In this document: positions 38,325 to 48,186 of the stretch, piece by piece
How positions within the stretch are numbered: the first letter of the stretch is position 1
Layout: the number at the start of each line of letters is the position of its first letter
Assembly (NCBI GenBank): GCA_001464575.1
Contig: LNFE01000244.1
Coordinates: forward strand, 62,001-126,000
Source of the DNA: Acidobacteria bacterium Ga0077553
GTDB taxonomy: Bacteria; Acidobacteriota; Terriglobia; Bryobacterales; Bryobacteraceae
Reading direction: 5' to 3'
DNA length: 64,000 bases
Program-made: the position numbers and the translations under genes
The notes under the pieces: model-generated
The model's input: the letters and a program-made list of their open reading frames with translations, nothing else
Databases searched by the model: none
What the model was told of the DNA's origin: nothing

Positions 38325-41288
38325 TTACTCCTTGGTCACGAACTCGTCGGTGTTCAGCAGCAGGCTGGCGACGGCTTGGTAGGCCGCCAGCTCGCGTTCC
38401 GGCAGGTCGGCCGAGCGCGTGTCGCCCTGCCACAGCAGCGCCTTGGCTTCGGCGGGTTTCCCGGCGAAGTAATCAAGGTGATAATTCAAGCTGCCCCGCA
38501 ACACGGCCAGCTCCGCCGGCTTCGGCAAGCGGCCGAGGGCGATGCGGAAGCCATGGCGCAGGCGGCTTTCGGCGTCGGCTCCGCCTTCAAGCAACATGCG
38601 CTGACCAATGAAGCGGGCCGCCTCGACAAACGTCACATCGTTCATCAGGTTCAATGCCTGCAGCGGCGTATTCGTCCGGTTCTCGCGAACGGTGCAGGCT
38701 TCGCGCTGCGAGGCATCGAAGTTCATCATCATCGGTGGCGCGGACGTCCGCTTCCAGAAGGTATAGAGGCTCCGGCGGTAGAGATCCGGGCCCTTCGCCT
38801 GGTCGTATTCGAAGTCCTGCATGATGACCTCTTTCCACAAACCATCCGGCTGATACGGCTTCACCGACGGCCCGCCCACCTTCTCGTGCAGCAGCCCCGC
38901 GGCGTGCAGCGCCGTATCGCGGATCATCTCCGCGGGCAGGCGAATCCGTGGGCCGCGCGAAAGCAGCCGGTTCTCCGGGTCCCGTTGAATCAGCTCCGGC
39001 GTCGCCTGCGAAGACTGCCGGTAGGCCGCGCTCATCACAATCATCTTCTGCATCGCCTTGGTATCCCAGCCGCTGTGGATGAACTCGGTGGCGAGATAGT
39101 CGAGCAACTCGGGATGCGTGGGCCACTCTCCCTGCAGGCCAAAGTCCTCGGTGGTCTTCACGATGCCATTGCCGAAAAAGCTCTGCCAAAACCGGTTCAT
39201 GGTCACGCGAGCCAGCAGCGGATTCTGCAGGTCCACCACCCACTGCGCGAAGCCCAGCCGGTCCGTCGCCGGACGCTGCGGCAGGAACGCCGGCAGACCC
39301 GGCTCGACCACTTCGCCGGGCTTATCGTACTGCCCGCGAAGCAGCAGATGGGTCTCCCTCCGCTTCGCCATCTCGGCCATCACCATCACCGTCGGGAACG
39401 TCCGTTCGAGCTTCTCGCGCTCCTCCCGCAGCCTCGCCAGCGTTTGCCACGTCTGCCGGACCTCCGGAGCCGCCGCTGTTTCGAGGTAATGGAGCTCCAC
39501 CTGCCGCTGTTCAGCCTGGGTTCGTTTTTTACCGGCCAGGGCCGAAAGCGGCTGCCCAACGGCCAGCATCGCGATCTCCTCTTCGGTCAGCACCCGCGAA
39601 TACAGCCGGATCTCCCCGAGCGTCCCCTGAAACTGGTTGGCTTTCCCTGCGCCGCCGCCCACCCGCACCGGCTCCTTGTACACCCCGCCCGCGTTGCGGA
39701 ACGGCCGGTACAAGGTGTCCATCACCGTCGTGGTCTCAGCAAGTTGCCCGTCGACATAAACCCGAACCCCTTCCGCCATGCGCGAGCCCGTATAAGTCAC
39801 GGCAACATGATGCGCCCGGCCAGGCGCCAACGGCTTCACCGTCTCGACGCGAAGGGCATCGTTCACCCAGTTGCTCGTGATGTGGAAGAACACCTTGCCG
39901 TCCTTGACATGCAGACCGTATCCCTTGCCCTCCGGTCGATTGCCGGACATGCGGGTGATCACCGCGCCCTTGCCGTCCACCCAGGCCGAAACGGACCACA
40001 GGTCATCAATATCAAACTTGCCGAACTTCTCGTCCACCTCCACGCGGCTGCCATCAAACACCTGCGGCGGCGCCTGCGTGAAGTACTCGCCGTCGCGCAT
40101 GCTGACCGGCGTCCAGCGGACGTTCGGCATCTGGCGCTCCCACACGCGCCGCGCCGCATCAATCTTCTGCGCCCGCACAGACAGCCACTGCTCCTGCTGG
40201 GCAATCTTGGCATCGAGCGCCGCCAGCTTGGCCTGTTGCTCCGCGGTAGGCGCCGGCATCAGCGGCGGCGAGTTGCCATACTTCATCGCGCGGCCGAGTT
40301 CGGGCACGTTATTGAAGTAGGAATAGATCTGGTAGAACTCCTTCTGCGTCAGCGGGTCGTACTTGTGGTTGTGGCAACGCGCGCAGCCCAGGGTCAGCCC
40401 CAGAAACACCGCGCCGGTGGTCTCCACCCGGTCGACCACGTACTCAACGGCATACTCTTCGGGGACGATGCCATCTTCCGTATTCCCGCGATGGTTCCGA
40501 TTGAAGCCCGTCGCCAACCGCTGTTCGAAAGTCGCATTGGGCAGCATGTCGCCGGCGAGTTGCTCAAGCACGAATTGATTGAACGGCTTATTGCGGTTGA
40601 AGCTGTCAATGACGTAATCGCGCCACCGCCACATCACCCGTTCCCCGTCGTATTGATAGCCATTCGTATCGGCGTACCGCGCAGCGTCGAGCCAGCGCGC
40701 CGCCATCCGCTCCCCATAGCGGGGCGAGGCCAACAGCCGGTCCACCAATTTTTCATAAGCATCCGGCGAGGTGTCTTTCAGAAAGGCATCAATCTCCTGC
40801 GGCGTAGGAGGCAGACCGGTGAGGTCAATTGTCACCCGGCGCGCCAACGTCTCGCGGTCAGCCAGCGGCCGCATCGCCAAGCCCTCCTTCGCCAGCCGGG
40901 CGCTCACGAAATGGTCAATGCTCGCGAATCCGGTTGGCGGCTTCGGCGGTACGAAGCTCCAATGCGGCTGCCACTCGGCGCCCTGCGCGGCCCAGGTCGA
41001 CAGCGTTTGCTTCTCCTTGGCACTCAACGTCAATCCCGAATACGGCGGCGGCATCTGCTGCCCTTTCTTCTCCGTCGTGATGCGTGCCACCAGCTTGCCG
41101 GCGGTGATCGCGGCCCGAGCGTCCTGCTCCACGTCCAACCGCAGCGGAATCCCCTTCGCCTTCGCATCCGGCCCGTGGCAGTGGTAGCACTTGTCCGAAA
41201 GGATGGGACGGACGTCGCGATTGAACTCCAGCTTCGGCTCAGCGGCCAAGGCAATCGCGGGGAGGAGGGCGGACAGCAAAACTCTCAT
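38325..41288 (-). CDS. Planctomycete-type cytochrome C / DUF1549 / LamG / DUF1553 protein
   Basis: FNRDVRPILSDKCYHCHGPD, RLLASPRYGERMAARWLDAARYADTNGYQYD, RENRTNTPLQALNLMND. Confidence 0.92.
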   Translation of the reverse strand: MRVLLSALLPAIALAAEPKLEFNRDVRPILSDKCYHCHGPDAKAKGIPLRLDVEQDARAAITAGKLVARITTEKKGQQMPPPYSGLTLSAKEKQTLSTWAAQGAEWQPHWSFVPPKPPTGFASIDHFVSARLAKEGLAMRPLADRETLARRVTIDLTGLPPTPQEIDAFLKDTSPDAYEKLVDRLLASPRYGERMAARWLDAARYADTNGYQYDGERVMWRWRDYVIDSFNRNKPFNQFVLEQLAGDMLPNATFEQRLATGFNRNHRGNTEDGIVPEEYAVEYVVDRVETTGAVFLGLTLGCARCHNHKYDPLTQKEFYQIYSYFNNVPELGRAMKYGNSPPLMPAPTAEQQAKLAALDAKIAQQEQWLSVRAQKIDAARRVWERQMPNVRWTPVSMRDGEYFTQAPPQVFDGSRVEVDEKFGKFDIDDLWSVSAWVDGKGAVITRMSGNRPEGKGYGLHVKDGKVFFHITSNWVNDALRVETVKPLAPGRAHHVAVTYTGSRMAEGVRVYVDGQLAETTTVMDTLYRPFRNAGGVYKEPVRVGGGAGKANQFQGTLGEIRLYSRVLTEEEIAMLAVGQPLSALAGKKRTQAEQRQVELHYLETAAAPEVRQTWQTLARLREEREKLERTFPTVMVMAEMAKRRETHLLLRGQYDKPGEVVEPGLPAFLPQRPATDRLGFAQWVVDLQNPLLARVTMNRFWQSFFGNGIVKTTEDFGLQGEWPTHPELLDYLATEFIHSGWDTKAMQKMIVMSAAYRQSSQATPELIQRDPENRLLSRGPRIRLPAEMIRDTALHAAGLLHEKVGGPSVKPYQPDGLWKEVIMQDFEYDQAKGPDLYRRSLYTFWKRTSAPPMMMNFDASQREACTVRENRTNTPLQALNLMNDVTFVEAARFIGQRMLLEGGADAESRLRHGFRIALGRLPKPAELAVLRGSLNYHLDYFAGKPAEAKALLWQGDTRSADLPERELAAYQAVASLLLNTDEFVTKE

Positions 41289-41343
41289 GAAAGCACCTCC
41301 ATTTTATGAGAAGAATCCCCGTCGTGTAGCACTACCCGATTAC

Positions 41344-41742
41344 ATGCGCATCGTAGCAGTGATTCTCTGGCTCACCTTCTGCCTATACGGCCAGACGACT
41401 CCCCGCACGACCGCCCAGCACAAGCGGGTGCAATCCCCGGCTCCCAAGCTCACCGACGCCGAGATCGAACAGAAACTGAAGGCGAAATTGGCCAAGTCCA
41501 AAATGGCCGCCAACGGATTCACCGTCAAGGTCAGCAACGGGACTGCGACCATCGAAGGCAAGGCCAACGTCATCCAGCACAAAGGCGCCATGACCCGCAT
41601 GGCCAAGACCGCGGGAGCCACTCGCGTGGTCAACAACATTCAAATCTCGGAAGAAGCAAAAGCCAAGGCCCGCGAAAAGCTGGCCAGCGGCCGCCGCCGC
41701 GCCCAAGTCAAGCGGGGCGAACCGCGCAGCCAACCGCGATAA
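41344..41742 (+). CDS. BON-domain secreted protein
   Basis: Signal peptide; [32 protein letters not shown]. Confidence 0.75.
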   Translation: MRIVAVILWLTFCLYGQTTPRTTAQHKRVQSPAPKLTDAEIEQKLKAKLAKSKMAANGFTVKVSNGTATIEGKANVIQHKGAMTRMAKTAGATRVVNNIQISEEAKAKAREKLASGRRRAQVKRGEPRSQPR

Positions 41743-41752
41743 ACTGAGCGGT

Positions 41753-43270
41753 TTGGAACCTCTCTACATCCGCGTCCACCCAGACGATAACGTCGCCATC
41801 ATCGTGAATCCGGAAGGGGTGCCCTCCGGCGCGCGCTTCCCCAATGGGTTCGTTTCGTCAAGTGCGATACCGCAGTCCCACAAGATCGCCTTGGTGGCCA
41901 TGGAGCCGGGCGACCCGGTCATCCGTTACGGCCAGGTGATCGGCCACGCCACCCGCGCCCTGCCCATCGGTTCCTGGGTGCGCGAAGATTGCCTCGACCT
42001 GCCCGTCCCCCCCGCCCTTAGCGAACTCGCCCTCGCCACCGCGCCGCCCCCCGACGCTCCGTCTTTGCCCGAGTATACGTTCGAAGGCTACCGCAACGCC
42101 GACGGCACCTACGGCACAAAGAACATCCTCGGCATCACGACCACCGTGCAGTGCGTCGCGCCCACCGTCGACTATGCCGTCCGCAAGATCAAGGCCGAGA
42201 TCCTGCCCCGATATCCCAACGTCGATGACGTCGTCGCCGTCACCCACTCCTATGGCTGCGGCGTCGCCATCGACGCGCCCGGCGCCGCCGTCCCCATCCG
42301 CTCCATTCGCAACCTCGCGCTGCACCCGAACTTTGGCGCCGACCCGCTCGTCGTCAGCCTCGGCTGCGAGAAGCTCCAGCCGGTCCGCCTCACCATCCCC
42401 GGCCTCCAACTCGCGGACCACGTGATCCGCCTGCAGGACAACCAAGGCTTCGCCGCCACCGTCGCGCGCATCTGCGAAGCGGCCGAGAAGCGCCTGCAAG
42501 TCCTGAATCTGCGCCAGCGGGTTCCCTGCCCCGCGTCCGGTCTCGTCGTCGGTCTGCAGTGCGGCGGCAGCGATGCCTTCTCCGGCGTCACCTGCAACCC
42601 CGCGGTCGGCTATGCCGCCGATCTGCTCGTCCGCGCCGGGGCCACCGTCATGTTCAGCGAGGTCACCGAGGTCCGCGACGCCGTGCATCTGCTGACCCCG
42701 CGCTGCGCCACGCCCGATGTCGCACGCGATCTGATCCGCGAGATGCAGTGGTACGACGACTACCTCGCCACCGGCCGTGCCGACCGCTCCGCCAACCCCA
42801 CGCCCGGCAACAAGCGCGGCGGCCTTTCGAACGTCGTCGAGAAAGCCCTTGGCTCCGTGGCCAAGTCCGGCACCTCGGCGCTGCGTCAGGTGACCACCCA
42901 CGGCGAAGTGCCCACCGAGCGCGGCCTGATCTTCGCCGCCACCCCGGCCAGCGACTTCATCTGCGGCACCCAACAATTAGCCGCGCACATGAACCTGCAC
43001 ATCTTCACAACCGGCGAAGGCACGCCCTATGGCCTCGCCATGGCGCCCGTCATCAAGGTCTCCAGCCGCACGGCGCTAGCCGAGAAGTGGCCGGACCTGA
43101 TCGACATCGATGCAGGCCGCATCGCCACCGGCCACGCCACCATCGAAAGCGTCGGCTGGGAGCTCTTCCACCTGATTCGCGATGTGGCCAGCGGGCGCAA
43201 GCAGACCTGGGCCGACCACTGGGGCCTGCACAACTATCTCGCGCCCTTCAATCCGGGGCCGGTTACTTAA
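41753..43270 (+). CDS. uxaA: UxaA family altronate dehydratase
   Basis: Start likely TTG/ATG-near; [40 protein letters not shown]. Confidence 0.9.
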   Translation: MEPLYIRVHPDDNVAIIVNPEGVPSGARFPNGFVSSSAIPQSHKIALVAMEPGDPVIRYGQVIGHATRALPIGSWVREDCLDLPVPPALSELALATAPPPDAPSLPEYTFEGYRNADGTYGTKNILGITTTVQCVAPTVDYAVRKIKAEILPRYPNVDDVVAVTHSYGCGVAIDAPGAAVPIRSIRNLALHPNFGADPLVVSLGCEKLQPVRLTIPGLQLADHVIRLQDNQGFAATVARICEAAEKRLQVLNLRQRVPCPASGLVVGLQCGGSDAFSGVTCNPAVGYAADLLVRAGATVMFSEVTEVRDAVHLLTPRCATPDVARDLIREMQWYDDYLATGRADRSANPTPGNKRGGLSNVVEKALGSVAKSGTSALRQVTTHGEVPTERGLIFAATPASDFICGTQQLAAHMNLHIFTTGEGTPYGLAMAPVIKVSSRTALAEKWPDLIDIDAGRIATGHATIESVGWELFHLIRDVASGRKQTWADHWGLHNYLAPFNPGPVT

Positions 43271-44670
43271 ACGCCCAAGTTCAAATAGTCGCTCGCGTTC
43301 TGGTAGCAGATGTTCTTCACCATGCCGCCGACCCAGTCTTCGCGGTCCGGCAGCAGTCCGTTCGTCACATCGTTGCCGACCAGATTGCAGAGCGTCCGCC
43401 GGAAGTACTCGTGGCGCGGATAGGAAAGGAACGAACGCGAATCGGTCAACATGCCGACAAAGCGCGACAGCAGACCGCAGTTCGATAGCGCGTTGATCTG
43501 CAGCTCCATGCCCTCTTTCTGATCGAGGAACCACCAGCCGCTGCCGAACTGTACCTTGCCCGCGATGCTGCCGTCCTGGAAGTTTCCGATCATGGTGGCG
43601 AACGCATAATTGTCCACCGGGTTCACGTTATAGACGATCGTCCGCGGCAGCGTGTTGTCCTGATCGAGCCGGTCGAGATAAGCGCCGAGGGCCTCGGCCT
43701 GCGACCAGTCGCCCATCGAGTCGAAGCCGGAATCGGGGCCAATCGTCTTGAACAAACGGGTGCTATTGTTGCGCCGCGCACCGAGATGGAGCTGTTTGGT
43801 CCAGCCCTTGGCCGCGTCGAGCTGGCCGAAGAACAGCATCAGGTTTGAAGCGAACTGCTGGTGCTCCCCGGGCGAGGCCGCCTGGCCATGCAGCGCCCGA
43901 TCGAAGATCGAAGCCGCGTCGGCTTCCGAGCAAAAGTCGGCATAGCAATGGTTCAAGCCGTGGTCGGACAAGCGGCCGCCGAGCGCATGGAAGAAGTCGT
44001 GGCGGCTCTTCAGGGCGTCGAGAAATGCCTGGTAGCTGTTGATTTCGATGTTCGCGGCGGCGGCGAGCTTGCTGACCCAGGGCAGGAAGAGCTCCGGCAG
44101 ATGGACGTTCAGCGCCTTGTCGGGCCGGAAGGTCGGGAACACTTTGGTCGATAGGCCGGATGCGGCGATCTGCTGGTGATAGCGGAGGTCGTCGGTCGGG
44201 TCGTCGGTGGTGCAGGTGGCGCGAACGTGAAACTTTCTGAAGATGCCGTGCACGCGCAGGCTATCGTCGGCGAGTTGTTCGTTCGCCCGGTCCCAGATGC
44301 TTTGGGCCGTCGTGCCATCCAGCAGTTCGTCGATGCCGAAGTAGCGCTTCAGCTCAAGGTGCGTCCAGTGAAACAAGGGATTGCGGAGCGTATGCGGCAC
44401 GGTGCGGGCCCAGGCTTCGAATTTTTCGAAGGGCGTTGCGTCGCCGGTGCAGTAGCGCTCGGCCACGCCGTTGGCCCGCATGGCGCGCCACTTGTAATGG
44501 TCCCCTTCGAGCCAAATCTCGAACAAATTGGCGAATTGACGATTCTCCGCGATGTCCTTGGGAGGCAGGTGGCAGTGGTAGTCAAGAATCGGCTCGGGCG
44601 CCGCGTAGTTGTGATACAGGTGCCGCGCCGAGGCGGTGGAGAGGAGAAAATCGTCGTGGATAAAGGACAT
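43267..44670 (-). CDS. uxaC: Glucuronate isomerase
   Basis: [43 protein letters not shown]. Confidence 0.95.
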   Translation of the reverse strand: MSFIHDDFLLSTASARHLYHNYAAPEPILDYHCHLPPKDIAENRQFANLFEIWLEGDHYKWRAMRANGVAERYCTGDATPFEKFEAWARTVPHTLRNPLFHWTHLELKRYFGIDELLDGTTAQSIWDRANEQLADDSLRVHGIFRKFHVRATCTTDDPTDDLRYHQQIAASGLSTKVFPTFRPDKALNVHLPELFLPWVSKLAAAANIEINSYQAFLDALKSRHDFFHALGGRLSDHGLNHCYADFCSEADAASIFDRALHGQAASPGEHQQFASNLMLFFGQLDAAKGWTKQLHLGARRNNSTRLFKTIGPDSGFDSMGDWSQAEALGAYLDRLDQDNTLPRTIVYNVNPVDNYAFATMIGNFQDGSIAGKVQFGSGWWFLDQKEGMELQINALSNCGLLSRFVGMLTDSRSFLSYPRHEYFRRTLCNLVGNDVTNGLLPDREDWVGGMVKNICYQNASDYLNLGV

Positions 44671-44742
44671 GGGCCTAATCTACGAGGATGCCACACTCAG
44701 ATTTCCTGGCGCTGCGGCGCGAGCGCGGGCATCTAAGGCGAT

Positions 44743-45939
44743 ATGCGTCTGTTACTGCTGCTTCTGCCCGCCACTTTGTTGGCTGCCGACATCTGGCCCC
44801 AATTCCGGGGTCCGGAGCGTTCCGGCGTAGCGCCGGGCAAGGCGTGGCCGGAGAACTTCGCTGGCTTGAAGCCGCTGTGGCGCGTGGATCTCGATAAAGG
44901 GTTCCCCGGCCCGGTGGTCTCCGAAGACAAGGTATTCGTGGCCGAGACCGCGAACACCGATACGGAAGTGGTCCGAGCGCTCGACCGGAAAACCGGCAAG
45001 GAGATTTGGCGGGCCTCGTGGCCCGGCAAGATCTCGGTGCCGTTCTACGCCAAGCGGAGCGGCGACTGGATTCGCGCAACCCCCTCCTTCGACGGCGAAA
45101 CGCTGTACGTTGCTGGCATGGAGGAGGTGCTCGTCGCTCTCGACGCGAAGACGGGCCGGGAACGCTGGCGCGTGGACTTCCCCAAGCGCTTTGGCACGGC
45201 GAAGCCGGAGTTTGGTTTCGCGAGTTCACCGCTCGTGGACGGCGAGGCGATCTTTGTGCAGGCCGCCAACTCGTTCGTTAAGTTGAACAAGCGGACGGGC
45301 GCAACAGTTTGGCGAATTCTGCCGGTGGCCGGTGGCGTCATGGAAAGTGGGGCTTTCTCCTCCCCCGCACTCGCGACGCTCGCCGGCCGCCGTCAGGTGT
45401 TGGTGCAGGCCCGTGTCCATCTCCACGGCGTCGATCCAGAAACCGGCGAGGTGCTCTGGACGCAGGAGGTGCCCAACTATCGCGGCATGAATATCCTGAT
45501 GCCGACGACGTTCGGCGACACCGTCTTCACCAGCACCCATCGCATCGACTCGTTCGCTTATCAGGTGTCGAAGGGCGGAGTAAAGCCGCTCTGGACCAAC
45601 AAGGCGAAGGGCTACATGTCGACCCCGGTGATTCTGGACGGGTACGCCTATCTGCATCTCACGAACCAGCGGTTCACCTGCATCAACCTGCGCAACGGAG
45701 AGACCACCTGGACGACGGAGCCGTTTGGACAGTACTGGTCCATGGCCGTGCGCAACGGCAAAATCCTCGCCCTCGACGAAGGTGGCAAGCTGCTGCTCAT
45801 TCGCGCTAACCCGGAGAAGTTCGAGCTGCTCGATTCGAAAGAGATCGCTAACACGACCACTTGGGGCCACATCGCCGTGGCGGGCGATGAGATCTTTGTC
45901 CGCGAGTTATCTGGCGTTGCTGCTTACCGCTGGAACTAG
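44743..45939 (+). CDS. PQQ-binding-like beta-propeller protein
   Basis: Signal peptide; WPQFRGPERSGV, repeated ALDRKTGKEIW/ALDAKTGRERW motifs. Confidence 0.88.
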   Translation: MRLLLLLLPATLLAADIWPQFRGPERSGVAPGKAWPENFAGLKPLWRVDLDKGFPGPVVSEDKVFVAETANTDTEVVRALDRKTGKEIWRASWPGKISVPFYAKRSGDWIRATPSFDGETLYVAGMEEVLVALDAKTGRERWRVDFPKRFGTAKPEFGFASSPLVDGEAIFVQAANSFVKLNKRTGATVWRILPVAGGVMESGAFSSPALATLAGRRQVLVQARVHLHGVDPETGEVLWTQEVPNYRGMNILMPTTFGDTVFTSTHRIDSFAYQVSKGGVKPLWTNKAKGYMSTPVILDGYAYLHLTNQRFTCINLRNGETTWTTEPFGQYWSMAVRNGKILALDEGGKLLLIRANPEKFELLDSKEIANTTTWGHIAVAGDEIFVRELSGVAAYRWN

Positions 45940-47225
45940 AACAACGAGAGCTGTTCCCCTTCGCTAACGACAGGTTTCAGCTCCCCTTCGCCGTCAATGA
46001 CCCACGCCAACTGGCGCTTGGCCAGATGGAGCGTAGCCTGGTCTCCCCTGCCTTCGGCTTCGGCCTCTAGGCGTTGCATCACAGCCACGGCGTCCAGAAC
46101 ACGATTGCCTTCTGAATAGCAATCGAACGCGGCCCGGCAAAGGTCCACCGCCTCCTCCCAGGCGCTAGCAAAGCCGAAGTCCAGGGCCGCTTCCAGCTCG
46201 TAGTCCACTTCGGCGCAGGCGGCGGGCCGGGCGCGCCAATGCCGAAAGCGGGCCAGCACCGCATCGAAATGGCGGCCCGGCAGTGCCGGGCTCACGGCTA
46301 CCGATCGCACCAGCCGGTAGCGGTCGCGCGCCGTATCGAGCAGCTCGGCGGCGTCGCCCGGAAGCGCCTGGGGCTCACCCGCAATCTCACGAGCCAAGCT
46401 GAGCGGAAAGTCCGCCGCCAGGCAAACCGACATCGCTTCAAGCAGCGGAGAATCAATCACCGGCGGCAGCCGGAACGCGTCTTCCAAATCGAGCCATTCG
46501 CCCTCGCCCAACGGCTCCGGCCCGGTAACCAAAACCGAGTGCGGCGCGCCGGGAAGCTCGAGTGGCGCGCGCAGATCGTCCAGCACCAGCAGGCTGCGAC
46601 CCGCCGGCATCCGGCGCGCAATCTCGCGCTGAATCGACTCCGCCGAACGGCGGCCGCAGCCGATCCAGATCGTCGATTGAAAATGTCCCCGCGCAGAATA
46701 GGCAAACGCCTGGGCCATCCTACTTTTGCCAGTGGCCGGCTGGCCGGTGATCCAATACACGCCGGCCCCATCCACCAGCACGGACCACAACTCCTCGGGC
46801 ACCTCCGCATGGGCCGGGGCCGCGGTGGACAGCTGCGTCCGCGGCAACAGCGACACCACCCAGCGTTCGAACGCCCGTTGGTCCGCCGGCCACCGAAAGA
46901 AGCTGCGCCGCTCAAAGACGGGCGGATACGCACGCGCTCCGCAGTGCACATATGCAATGGGCTTCGGTCCGTTGTAGTCAATCAGACCGCCCCAGAATTG
47001 GCGCGACGGCTGCGGCGGCATCGCATCCGGATGCAGCAGAACCACCACCCCGGCAGCGTCCAATCCCTCTTCCCAGGTCTCTGACACTGGCACGTCATCC
47101 GTCACGATGGAGTTCAGCCGCAACTCTGGGAAGCGCTCCAGCCGCGGGCGGACCAGCGCCTCCGCGGCGGAGGCCCCGCATAGGCTGAGAACCGGAGGAA
47201 CAGACATCCTCTTAGTTTCCCGCAC
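45936..47225 (-). CDS. TIR-like plus P-loop NTPase (NB-ARC/STAND-like) protein
   Basis: N-terminal SETWEEGLDAAGVVVLLHPDAM...; Walker A GQPATGKS; Walker B SLLVLDD. Confidence 0.6.
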   Translation of the reverse strand: MRETKRMSVPPVLSLCGASAAEALVRPRLERFPELRLNSIVTDDVPVSETWEEGLDAAGVVVLLHPDAMPPQPSRQFWGGLIDYNGPKPIAYVHCGARAYPPVFERRSFFRWPADQRAFERWVVSLLPRTQLSTAAPAHAEVPEELWSVLVDGAGVYWITGQPATGKSRMAQAFAYSARGHFQSTIWIGCGRRSAESIQREIARRMPAGRSLLVLDDLRAPLELPGAPHSVLVTGPEPLGEGEWLDLEDAFRLPPVIDSPLLEAMSVCLAADFPLSLAREIAGEPQALPGDAAELLDTARDRYRLVRSVAVSPALPGRHFDAVLARFRHWRARPAACAEVDYELEAALDFGFASAWEEAVDLCRAAFDCYSEGNRVLDAVAVMQRLEAEAEGRGDQATLHLAKRQLAWVIDGEGELKPVVSEGEQLSLF

Positions 47226-47250
47226 CCATCCGATTGCTTACAATCGCGGT

Positions 47251-48186
47251 ATGCTTCGCCGAAACCTCCTTGCCCTTCCGCTGGCCGCCTTCGCCCAATC
47301 GCCCGGCCGGAAAGTGAAGTCGCTCCAGATCCGGATTCTTTCCACCATGCTGGCCGATGCCGGGATTGGCGAATGGGGCTTCGCCGCGATGGTCGAAGTG
47401 GATGGCCAGCGGATCCTGTTCGACGCCGGTACCCGGCCGGACACGGTGCTCGAAAACGCGAAGACGCTGAAGGTCGATCTCGCGGTCGACGAGATGATGC
47501 TCAGCCACTTCCATGGCGACCACAATGGCGGCCTGCTAACGCTGCGCAAGGCCATGGCCCCGAAGCTCGGCCGTTGCTACGTCGGCGAAGGCATCTTCCT
47601 GCCGCGGCGCGCGAGCCAGTTCGACGAGCGCGAAGGCAATGCCACCCTGCTGCTAAAACCGGCCTACGAAGCCTCCGGGGGCAAGTTCGTTTTGATCGAA
47701 AAGCCCACTGAAATCCATCCCGGCGTGTGGCTCACTGGCCCCGTGCCGCGCAAGCACCCGGAGCGGAATTGGAGCGGATCCAGCCGCATCGTCACCGCAA
47801 AGGGGCAGATCGAAGACACCGTGCCCGAGGACATGTCGATGGTCTTCGATACCGAAGCAGGCTTAGTGGTCCTCTCCGGCTGCGGCCATTCCGGTATCAT
47901 CAACACACTCGAACACGCGCGAGCGTCCATCCGGCAGGCTCCGATTCATGCCGCGATCGGCGGGTTTCATCTGTTCGACGCCAATGACCAGACGCTCGCC
48001 TGGACGGCAGGCAAACTCCGCGAGTTCGGCCTCGCGAATTTCGTCGGCTCCCACTGCACGGGCATCGAACCCGTTTATCAGTTCCGCGAGCGCGTCGGAC
48101 TGGGCCGGAAACACAGTATCGTCGGGGCTGTCGGCGCGGGCTTCGATCTCGCCAAAGGCATCCTGCCGGGGCGACTGGCGCGGTGA
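47251..48186 (+). CDS. MBL-fold metallohydrolase
   Basis: MLSHFHGDHNGGL, VLSGCGHSGIINT, GGFHLFD. Confidence 0.88.
   Translation: MLRRNLLALPLAAFAQSPGRKVKSLQIRILSTMLADAGIGEWGFAAMVEVDGQRILFDAGTRPDTVLENAKTLKVDLAVDEMMLSHFHGDHNGGLLTLRKAMAPKLGRCYVGEGIFLPRRASQFDEREGNATLLLKPAYEASGGKFVLIEKPTEIHPGVWLTGPVPRKHPERNWSGSSRIVTAKGQIEDTVPEDMSMVFDTEAGLVVLSGCGHSGIINTLEHARASIRQAPIHAAIGGFHLFDANDQTLAWTAGKLREFGLANFVGSHCTGIEPVYQFRERVGLGRKHSIVGAVGAGFDLAKGILPGRLAR

Noticed and set aside
38376-41309. 977-aa plus-strand ORF covering almost all of the DUF1549/DUF1553 gene
   Set aside because: Antisense shadow ORF typical of high-GC codon bias; Arg/His/Pro-rich, no recognisable domain, while the minus strand has clear motifs
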